From contig JAWQEG010001348.1 of assembly GCA_033782935.1 (NCBI GenBank), positions 1 to 64,000 of the forward strand: a stretch of 64,000 nucleotides of DNA, read 5' to 3'. The DNA is from Petrolisthes cinctipes (Eukaryota > Arthropoda > Malacostraca > Decapoda > Porcellanidae). This document shows, piece after piece, positions 46,001 to 58,000 of the stretch. Every line of letters starts with the position of its first letter. Position 1 is the stretch's first letter. Position numbers and translations under genes: made by a program. The notes beneath the pieces were generated by a model. It was not told where the DNA came from. It did not search any database and was given only the letters and a program-made list of their open reading frames with translations.

Positions 46001-49000
46001 CAGATTTGTGATTGTTTATGGATTAACTGTAATTGTATTTAAACATTATATTCAGTATTTGGTGTGCTTCGTGTGTAGCTAAGGATTCTGTTTTGGATCC
46101 AGCACTTTTTATTCTTTCCACAATCAGTCTTGCAGATTTATTAAAAGCCCATGATATGTTTTACCATTATTATGCAGATGAAAAACTTCTATTAATCAAA
46201 ACTCAATAATCTGGCCTGTTACTGAAGGACGTAGGAAATGGGTATTCATTTACTTCATAAATTGTGTATGGTATAGTGGTTCTTTGCCATAGAGGTTCTT
46301 TGCCATAGAATTGAGGTAATCAAGTATATTACTGTATATGCCAGGAGCAGCAGCTCAGACAGGGTACATATTACATCTACAAAACACTACCACTCCAAAA
46401 ACCTAAATAGATTTTTATATGAGTTACCTAAACTAATCCAGAGTGCTCCACGTATATAAATGAATGATATTGAACGTTGGGTTCAAATTTATTTTTTCTT
46501 TGTAATTCAATGGTCTGAGATTCAGATCCATTCATTGGTAGAGTTGAAATAGTTTGCGAGTGTTCTTTCTGTATACAGTATATATATTTAATGTTTCTTA
46601 ATTTTTCAATTTATGGAATACAGTACAGTACATACAACTTGAGTGTTTTGTATTTCTTATGTATTGTATTAGGAGAATGAAATATTTTCAGCTACTAGCT
46701 GCAATGATATAGTTGGTCATGTACAGTAGAGTGAAAAAATTAAACTCCCAAATATGTTTTACTCAACCACTTGCCCACTAAAATTGCTTCTATTACTGTT
46801 CCTTATAATATCCTATGTACAGCCATGGCTAAAAGTCCATGAGCAGGGGGTACAGCTATCTCTTGTACAGTTAAACCTCGATCTAACGGACTAATAGGGG
46901 GAGAGGGTGTCCGTTAAAGCCGATAGTCCGTTACAGCGACGAATTTTTACGGGAGGGGTACAAAAATTAACACAAAATACAGATATATATACATAAATAG
47001 GTATGTAATGATGTGTAAATAATGTACCTACTGTATAATGTAAAAATATAATGGAGAAAAATTTTATTTACCTTGTGTGGTGGAGAGATGAGTTTCGTTT
47101 TTGCCGTGATTGTATAGTGGGACGCAGAGTAGCTATTACTCTGAGTCAGAGTCTTCAGACTCAAAACCAACGAAGTCTAAAGCACTGGTGGTGGCTACTG
47201 AACTACCCTTGCTGGTGGAAGGCTGGGGTTCAGAATGGGGGGGTTCAGGAGTCTTGCGCTTAAAAAATGAATCAAGTTTTGACTGCTTGCCTCACTGATA
47301 CTGTTCCCTAATAACTAACTCCCTTAAAGTGCGTAAATGTTCATAGTAGCACTGTATGTTAGAGCTGTCACACTGATCAACGTAAGTTATGACGACGTCA
47401 AGACACACTCTCACATGAGACATTTTTGGTTTTATCGCAACTTCCTCCTCCTCGTCACTGCTACTACTCTCACCTGACTGTTTTCCCACCAAAACAGCAC
47501 TGCCAAGCGGACAAAAACTCAAGTACCCAAAGGACCCAAAATCTTTCTCCAGTGGATTGTGTCCATTGCATCCGAAATCCGTTGCATCGGGGTCCGTTAG
47601 ATCGAGGTTTAACTGTACTTCTAAGAAAAAAAAAAAGTGCCAAAACAACATTACTAACATTTTGTTGAGCTGCAAGCTACCATAGTCAGAGGGGTGTGGA
47701 AACTTATCTTTTTACAACTCTCTGCCCAATATTGGCTGTGACTTTGCACCACCCCATGCTCATGGGCTTTCAGCCATGGCTCTACAGTATCATGTTATTT
47801 CTTTCAGGCACAAGCAGCAATCAAAATGTTTGAGTCCTACATTGGGAAACACCCAGAATGTTTTGTAATGGACCCCTTGCCTAGTGTGCACCGATTGCTC
47901 TTGAGGAACCAAACTTATGATCTTCTTCAACAGTGTTTCAAAAATGATGGTGAGTAGGCCTTTATGAGCACCCAAGCATATCTTATCAAACCTCAAAACA
48001 TGTGGACCCTGTGTTAAGGTTTAATTACTCTACTGTACAGTCGGCAAAAAAAGTTTCGTTACCACCCCTAGGTTAATTTTAAAATCGGTAAGCGCGGCAG
48101 GATTGGTACTCGGCTAGACTGGGCAGCCGTGCCCCGTGTCATCCGAGACATCCGGGACGGCTATCGTCTTTGCCCCTCTGATAATATGCGGGCTGCGGCA
48201 GTGACAGCTATTTTATATCAAAAGTTTAGCTGATTTTAAACTAAATTTTGAGTGTTCAACAACTATTACTATTTAACTATTCATTATTAAACATAAGGAA
48301 ATACGTTTGAGTATTTTAGAACAAGAATAACCGTGAAATACCCAGAAAAAGTAGCACAGGCTGAAAGAACGTCATTCCTACTTGCCTGTCCATTAGACAC
48401 TGACGGGCAGGGAGGGTGACGGAGGTATATAAGACACTCGCATCACACCTGACTCGCCAGTCAGGCGTACCAACATTACATCACACTGTTAAAAGGATGG
48501 TAACGAAACTTTTTTTGCCGACTGTACAGTACTTGTGTTTGTTTCAGCTGATGATCCAGATTTGTAGATGTGGCACCTACACTGTAAGTTACTGTCAGTT
48601 GCATTTGTGAGGCTTTAAAATCTCTCCCATGGGGGGGTATTCTGTATTACTATGGGCAGTACTTTAAAGGTTTTGGCACCCTTTAGGTCAGTGATTTGCT
48701 GTCAGCCAGTTTTACTTCAGTATATCATAAATTGTGTTTAGAGAACCAAGGTGTTTGTAAAGTGCTGTATGCCAAATATTCCATGTTGGCTGTCATTCTT
48801 GCATATTTTTCAATAAGTACTTTGTGACGTAAGGCTCTTTTATGGAGCAGAAGTAATGCTTAATACATATATCACAGAGCAGGATATCTAACTGTTATAT
48901 TACTAATTATATAACACCATCCTTAACCAGGTAGAATTGTGGTTACGTGCCATCTTGTTTATTAGTTGACAGTGTGGTCTGTTGTATACATGAATTCTTG

Positions 49001-52000
49001 GTACCATTTAGATGGAGGTAGTTGGATGCAAGACACAGAAGAAGGGCTTGGTAGTCAGAAGAAGTGAAAGATGCAGTGGAGAAGAAAAGGAAGGCATATA
49101 GGAGAACATTACAGAGGAATGTGTCAGAGGAAGTGAAAGAGAGGTGGAAGAGAGAATATAATGTATGTAAGAGGCAAGTGAAGAGGATGGTGAGTGAGAG
49201 TAAAAGGAGAGTGGATGAGGAGTTTGGTAGGAAACTGAGTGAGAATTTTAAAGAAAACAAGAAATTGTTCTGGAAGGAGGTTAAAAGAGAAAGAGGAGAA
49301 GGAAAGTCTGGTAGCATGAGAATGAAGAGAGAGGATGGAGTTACTGTGAGTGGAAGTGTGGAAGAGGCATTTTGATGGTTTGATGAATGAGGGGACGAGA
49401 GGGGAGGCGGTGGTGACATGTATGGGGATGGAGGCAGGTGGTAGATGACAGGGTGTACAGGGAGAATTAGGAAGGGAAGAGGTTAGGAAAGCAATAGGAA
49501 AGTTGAAGATGGGAAAGGCACCAGGGGTGGATGGGATAACTGCTGAAATGTTAAAGTGTGGGGCGGAGGTAGTGGTGAAGTGGATGTTGCTTATATGGAC
49601 ATTGGCTTGGAGGCAGGGAGAGGTGCCAGAGGATTGGAGGAGAGCCATAATTGTATGTTGTATAAGGGGAAGGGGAGTAAGGATGAGTGAGGTAGCTATA
49701 GGGGAATAAGCCTTCTTAGTATACCGGGGAAGGTGTATGGGAAGGTTCCTACTGAAAGACTGGTTGAAGTAACAGGGAATAAAGTTAGTGAGGAGCAGGG
49801 AGGGTTCAGAAAGGGTAGAGGATGTGTGGACCAGATATTTGCATTAAAATCAATAGTGGAGAAATATATTGGGAAGGATAGGAAGTTGTATGCTGCCTTC
49901 ATAGACTTGCAGAAGGCATACGATAGGGTTGACAGGAGAGCTGTGACAGAGGTGTTGAGGGGGTCTTTGCTGAAAGGCATTGAGGCCTTTTATGCAGGTG
50001 CAAAAGCATGTGTACGGGTAAAGGGTGATCTAAGTGAGAGTTTTAATATTAGTGTAGGGCTGAGTCGGGTGTGTTATGTCACCATGGCTGTTCAATATAT
50101 ATATGGATGGTTGTATGAGAGATGAAAGCCAAAGTGAATGGCCTGGGGGTGAAGTTGAGGCTGAATGAAGCAAATTGGTTCTTGGTGGCAAGTTTATTCG
50201 CGGATGACACTGTGACGATGGCTGAGAGTGAGAGGGAGTTACAGAGAGTGGTAGACGAATATCAGTCTGTGTGTAAACGAAGGAAACTGAAGGTGAATGT
50301 TGGTAAAAGTAAAGTGATGGTATTTGAGAAAAGCAGAAACTGATTGACTTTCCTACACCGTACAGAGTGGGAGTACCAACTGGGACGAAATGTGAGATAA
50401 CTCTGAGGGGTGAGAGGATGGAGGAAGTGAAGGAGTTTAAGTACCTGGGTACAGTTCTGTGTAAATATGGAAGTATGGAAGGAGAAATTCGAGAGAGAGC
50501 AGTGAGGGACAAACAGGTCATTGGACCATTGGAGAGGATTATGAAGGGTAGAAGTGTGAGTATGGAAGTGAAAAGAGGACTACGAAATAGTATAATCCTG
50601 CCAACACTGGCATATGCGTCAGAGACATGGACATGGAGTAGGGCTCATCAGTCTAGAATAGGTACTGTGGAAATGAGTTACTTGAGAGGAGCATGTGGGC
50701 TTACTAGGTGGGATGGAGAGTGTAATGAGAGTGTGTATGAGAGATGTGGTATGAGTGAGAAGGCAATTGGTATTGAATGTGGAGTGGTTGAGAGAGTGAA
50801 GCGTAATACATTGAGATGATATGGACATGTAGAGAGAATGCAAGGTGAGGAGTTTGTAAAGGTGTATGGACGTGAAGTTGTGGGACCTGGTGTGAGAGGC
50901 AGACCTCCGGTGAGATGGCAGAACAGAGTGGAAGAGTATGTAAAGGAGAGAAACATGAGGGGCAGAGGAGGGCTTGACCAGGTAAGGAGGGAGTGTTGGA
51001 ACAGGGAGAACTGGAGGCACTTCTACCGTGGCCACCCCCTTGGGGGGAGTTCTCTGAGGGAACGAGGCATCAGAGCTATAGCTAGGTAGATAGATTTAGA
51101 TGGAGAATACTTTTATTCTTGTATATTTATCTATAACTCTGACCTCTTGTTCCCTCTAGGAAATACCCCCAATGGAGTGGTCATGGCAAAAGAATCCTTC
51201 TTTCCCTATTCTCACACTCCCCTTTGTTCAATCTAGCCTTCCCCTTCCACTTACTTTCCTTTTCCTCAAGTTCTTTTCCACCCTGTTCACCTATCTGTCT
51301 GGTAATCTCTCTCTCACACCAGGACCTTTATTCTCACACCCTTACACCTTCTTCATGAACACCCCATATTGTATTCTTTAGTGTGTTGAAGTTTTTTCAA
51401 CCCATATGACCTAACTATTACAATTTATATAGGGTATCCCTTAATACTTACCCATAAGACAAGACAAATAATGAGTTGCTAATTTTAACTTGTGGTTCCA
51501 GACCTACAGAAAATGCATAATAGTTAATGTAACAGCTTCCCCATACTACTGTTTAGGTAGACATCTTATGTATAGTTTCATATTACAGATTTGGTGTTCA
51601 CCCCAACGTACGTGCAGGTGTTTGAGAGGAACATACATGAAAACAGAAAATTGCTTACATCTGCAAATGTTACATTCCCAGTTGGTAAGATATAATTTAT
51701 AATGCATATGTGCATTGTAGTTTTCCAATTTTCTATTGCTTTTATGCAGGTCAGGACAATATCTGTGTGGGTGGTATGCCACTCGGTGAATGAATATGCA
51801 ACTTGCAAAAGTTTTATCATGTCCAGCATGTGGTAACCATGTTGTCTTGGATATTGTGTAAAGGTTAGAGAAATGGCAATATTCATGTCCCATATTACCT
51901 CACTTGGGTGTAGGGACCTGATGCTGGGCTACCTTAGCCTAGTCACTTTATTTTACCTGGTAAAGTTTGAGAAGCCAAACACATTCTATAGTTTTCTACT

Positions 52001-55000
52001 TCTGTTCATTAAATTCAAAGCATCTCAGTTTTTCAGGGTTTTATTAGGGTGGGTTCTTGGGTGTTTGGGACCGATTGCAATTCATCCTATGAAGTTTATA
52101 TATTTGTTATCTCATTTATCATTATCCCTCATTGCACTACGCACATGTTACCAATTGGACACAATGTGCAAGGGTTGACTGTTCAGTAATAGTCATTATA
52201 CTAATAAATGGTTGTTCAAACAAGAACAAATAACTCGGACTCATTCCTGTAAAAATAAGGAATTGTCTAGATTAACAAATCTCTGCAAAAATGAAAGTCA
52301 TAACCCTTGATGATGAAATTTACATAGTGAATTAATCATTATTTACATTACTATATTTGTCCAGTTTAATTATTATGCATATAACTAATTTTGCCTCCCC
52401 AATAAGTCATTGCTCTTAGTAATATGTTATATATTGCATTTTTCAGATTCATTACATAAATAACAGGATCTTTATCTCCCAATTAAGTCATTGCACCTTT
52501 CAATATGTTATTATATTTTTCAGTGTGTAAACCAGTCACAGCGGGAGGGGGAGTAGAAGCACACGAGGTAAATACACTCATCCACACACATCCCAGCCCT
52601 GTGAAACTAATGTAGTCTATTTTGACATGAAGTGCATTTCAGTAACTTAATAATTAGCTGACAATACAGTCAATTCATGAAGATGCACCTGTACCATAAT
52701 ATTTACTCATTTTTAACATATTCAGTACTCAGCTGAACCCTGGCATTGTATTTTTGTTGTAAAGTATGGGAATGGACTGTGAGAGTGATGAGGAGAACCA
52801 GAGTGTAGTAAATAGGAAAGATGTACCAGTATGCAGTCAGCTGTAGTTATGATAAATGAAAATATTTTTTCACCACTATACTTTCTTCTAACTCTTATGT
52901 TATCACTGATGCATTGGTTGATGGTAATAGTGAGGATTATAATTTTTTTTTTTTTTTTTCTATAGATGGCAGTGGTGTTCAATGAGACTGGCATAGAGGA
53001 GTGTGTCTTGCCATGCGTTGCCCAGTCTTTCATCAACCATGGGGCAGTCCTTTACAAACTTTTTGTCTTGGGGCCTGTCTGGTTTGTTGTTGTGCGACCC
53101 TCGCTTAAAAACTTCTACGCTGGAGGTATTATTATCTTCTGTTCCGTTCACCTCAGAATTTATGTCCGAGTTGGGGTCATGTGCAAGAAATGCTGTGGAC
53201 TAGGCGATAGCAATGACCATAATGTTTATCAGAGGTAAAGCCTATGAAGGCATCATACCAGTCATCTCCACCACCGAACTCATGACATTTCTTGCATACA
53301 GCCATTTCAGTCATAACATAAAGAGCACTGTAAATGTTTTTATTGTATAGCTTGTGTTAGCTTTGCAAAGTTAATTTTTTCCATTAGTTTTAGAGCATTG
53401 TAAGTATTTTCTGTTTCATTGCTTGTATTATTAATACAAAGTTATTTGGGGTGTCTAGAACCAGAAGGGCCCAAATACCAAGAAACCAAGTAAGAAGGAA
53501 ATGTGCGCTAATTCTTGGACAAATGTAATTTTCTTGCTCCACTTTAAATTTTTTTGAGTTGGTAATTTTTCAGAGAGGTGATACTACCATCATGTTATTG
53601 GGCGACTCAAAGAATTGACTAAATTTTTCTCTCTTTCAAGCTTTGATTATTTGTTGCATGTTCTTTTGTCTCTTTCATAAAGGGTATCAAACCAACCCCA
53701 GCTATTGAACAAAGATATTCCTGAACTTAATATCTTTTGCCCTCTACTTGCTTGATCTCTGTTCAGTAATACCATTCATACAACTATGCATAACAGTATC
53801 ACTTAAAGTTGGGTATACTTTTCCAGGCACAGTGAGTGAGAATCTAAACCATGTAAAGTTTAGTCCCCTTATTTTTATTTGATGCTTCATTGATTAATAA
53901 GCTTAAGAAATTTAAAATACTCACACAAGCAGAGCTATACCCATGATTCTCTGAAGCTTTATCTTTCATGGAAATTTTCTTGGTGCTAATGTGCTTCTAT
54001 TTATAGACATCGCTCATATATAATTTTTTAAAGATTTTTATTTGATATCATAGTTATGTTTCATAGTTGTTCCCATTTGTTCAGTTCCACTCTAAGCCAA
54101 ACCCTTTATTACTAAACAGCTGAATATTATTTTACCCTCATGACAATAATTATACAGGTAAATAATCATGATGACTACATACCTTGTATTTGTCACCATA
54201 AGTATCACATACTGTACTTCAGTCATTAGTGAGTAAACAACCCAGTTTCAGGTGCTTGCAATCGACTGTAAATGTGTTATAGTCCCTCTATCTGGCATGA
54301 TGTATGAGTTTATAATGCATTTTTTTTTTTAGACTATCTGTTGATCTTTATATTAAAGTCATGACAGATATTACTGTGTATGTTCAAATTTTTGGAAGCT
54401 TCTTTCAATCTTCTTATTTTATAAACCAGAATACAATATGAAATAGGTGACCCTTTTTACTTGTATGCTTGAACGATGTACAGCTTTCTATAAATCATAG
54501 AATTACCTATGGTAGTTGAGAAATATTGATGTAAATTTGCATGGCATACAGGTAAAATGCATCATTTACAGGGTGAGATATTGGAAAGTTGCAGACTAAT
54601 TAAATTCCTTCAGATATTGCCACAATACAAGGGATTTAATTTGAAGGAATTGAAGGCTTCCAATCATAAACTTCTCAGGTCCCTTTCATCAGTGAATATT
54701 TTGGAACTTTTATTTTTGTTTCTCGTTGATGAATGCACTTATATGTTCAAGGGGGTTATATTATATCTGGGAATTGAAGGGCTACTGATTCCTCCGAACT
54801 ATGCTAGAAAACATGTTCCCAAAGTGTATACTGAAATGGCCTATTTCCTGGCATAGTTTGGAGGAATTGATAGCACTCCAATTCACCCAAGAAAGATGAC
54901 CCCTGTAGTGTAATTAATGCATGACCATGTATTTAGCTTGTTTTGCATTGATTTATGGACCGAAATGTTTTATTATTTTTGCCTAAATCCATATTGTTTT

Positions 55001-58000
55001 CTTTTCAGTTGATGGTTTCTTTGGTATTAACAAGCTTAAAGGTATATAACTTAAGTGTGCATTATGATATATTTAGTACTATAATTACTTGGATCAAACC
55101 TAAAGTCTCTTTCTTGGTAGGTGAAGGTAAATGACCACAGCTGATATCATAATGGGTAAAATTATGATTGGTCTAATCTCATCACCCAGAAGTCAGGGAG
55201 TCATACATCAGTCAAACTAATACAAGGTAATGATATCAGCTATGAACATTTCCCTACAACTATAGATAAAGAGGCTATCATATTGTTTTTTGAGCCAGGT
55301 CACAAAGTCAGTTCACAATTACTGTTAAATAAAGTTTCTTGATTAGGTGTTTGTCACCCACAGACGTATGGGTGCACAGGATTGTTGCCAGAGCTGTTGA
55401 AAGGAATTATGAAAGTCTCTCTCAGTTAAAATGTTCTTTTCTCAACCACTTCTGATGAGGTGATATCAGTATCTTAAAAATTTGTAGATGTTTATGCTCT
55501 CCTACACTTTATTGCACTGACAATTATCAGTATGAAGTGTAATGTTGTACCATGTTGTTTTGAAGATACAATATTAGTATTATTTCCTTATTCAAAATAT
55601 ATCCCCATAACAGAAGGTGGGAGACTGCTTTAGCACCTTTCCCGCATGGCCATATGGACTAGACTTATTCATTTCTGTCGATGAAATAGTTCTATCCTTT
55701 AGATATGTAGAACTTAAAAAAAAAATCTGTGTTGTATGGAACAGAGCAGGCGACCGTGTTCTTCAACTCCAGCAATGTATCCAAGGCAGACTCTGAGTCT
55801 CCACTCACCAGACTCGACCCAGAGGACATGAACGGTACCATACCATCCGCAGACCCGGCTGTCTTCAACAGGTGAGTTTCTAATACCATTTCATTCACTA
55901 TTTATCTTCACTCTCAGTTTCATCCTCCTGCACACCTGCCCAAACTCCTGCACTAACATACTCAGTTCCTTTTCTGACTCTGCCACGAATGCCGTATCAT
56001 CAGCAAACAGTAATTGGTTAAGGCTCAACTCTCTACCTCTGCTGTCCACCAAGTTCAGTCCTCTCTCCATCACCCTAGCATTTACCTCTCTTACCACACC
56101 GTCCATATAAATATTAAACAACCATGGTGACATCACACAGCCTTGATGGAGTCCTACCTTAACTGGGAACCATTCACTCTCGTTACTTTTCACTCTAACA
56201 CACGCTCTACTGTTCACGTAGAAACTTTTCACCTCTTTCAATAACTTCCCCCCCAGCCCGTACAATTGCAAAAACCTTCCACAATCCATTTTATCAATTC
56301 TTTCATATGCTTTCTCAAGATCCATAAATGCCCATACTACTTTTTTACTTTTCTCTAAATACTTTTCTCAAATATCTGGTCCACACAACATCTTTCTCTC
56401 CTAAAGCCACCTTGTCCTTCACCAGTCACAGCCTCCGTGCCCTCTCTGACTCTCTTTTTCAGCACCTTCCCATACAGCTTTCCTTCTACACTTGACAGGT
56501 TTATATCCCTGAAACTTGTACATTGGTATCTATCCCCTTTTCCCTTATATAGAGGCACTACACAAGCACTCGCCCAGTCCGTTGGGATCTTACCACTGTC
56601 AAAACATACCATCAACAACAGTACCAACCATTTCATCATACTTGTTCCACCATTTCAGACATTCTACAGCGCATCCATCCAAACCTGAAGCTTTCCCTGT
56701 TTTCGTCTCTCTCATTGCCTCTTCTACCTCCTTCTTTCTTATCAGCTCCTTATTTAATTCCTCCAATCTGTTTACTCCATTTCTGTTTCTAAATTCAACA
56801 TTCTTAGCTTCTCTATCCTCATCAAAATTCAGCAATCCTTCAAAATACTCGGCCCATCTCCTCTCTTCTTCTCAACCAGCAAGGTACCATCCTCTGCTTT
56901 CACCTTTTCCTCTTTCCCTGATGTCCCTTTCCTTATCCTCTTGACTTTCTTCCAAACCATTTTCTTATTTTCCTGGAAATTTTCAGTTAACTTTCCCCCT
57001 CACCTATTATATGCTCTCACTTTAGCATCCCGTACAGCTCTATTTGTTCTTTTTCTCTTTTCCTTGTAACATTCATTCGATTCCTGATCTATTCTCTATA
57101 ACCATACATCAAACGCTCGCCTTTTTTCCACTATAACTACCTTACTTTCCTCACACCACCATTCACTACCCTTCCTCAAACCACCCCCAACCCGTCTCCA
57201 ACCACAAGCCTTCTCCGTACACCCTACTGCTGCCCTTGCTCTTTTAAACATTTCCCATTCCTCCTCTACTTCACCTGTCTCCCTCTCCCTTACTCCATTC
57301 CAATTCTCAGCAATTTCCTCATGATACTCCAACATCTTCTCTTTTTTTGTACCGTAAAACTCCCTAACTTCCTACTGCGCCATAACTTCGGACATTTCGC
57401 GAAAAAAATGAAATAATTCAACTGTACTGGAAGAGAGTGCTATATTTGCAAAAAATAACGATGGTGTTCGTTAGGGGAATGTTCAAAGACTATTATGTAT
57501 AAATTCTATTACAATAGCTTGAATATGTGGGGGTGAAAATATTCGACAAATGCAATGAAAAAAAAAGTCTGCATTTTTGACCCCTGCAAAACTTTGTTCA
57601 CACAGAACAAAGAGTTTCAATTGTAAGAACGTGAATTGTACGATTATACGTGGACACTCTGTAAATACTGGGCAGTAAACAAATTTAAAATATATGCATG
57701 CATAACCGTGTTATGATTTTTTTAATGAATATTTCTATTTTTTACAGAAAAAAGTCCCAACTTTGGACAGACAAATGAATACGGTACCAGTACTTAGACC
57801 ACACGGAAAGGATGATTTTTAATGTAGATGTAAACCTATGGCCTAAGTAATGATACTGATACCCAAATAATATGCGATATAGTTCTGTAAGATTGTCAGT
57901 ACTACCAGTACCAAAGTTATTGCCTGTAATGTGCTACAGTATGATGCCTTAACCAGTAATGAGTTTTATTTTGAAGAAAAAAGTTATATTAGTTATTTAG

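Noticed and set aside
48943..49648. Minus-strand frames of 158 and 174 codons
   Set aside because: They are antisense to the reverse-transcriptase coding of the + strand LINE.
50030..51035. Minus-strand frames of 138 and 163 codons
   Set aside because: Also antisense to the same LINE; no motif of their own.
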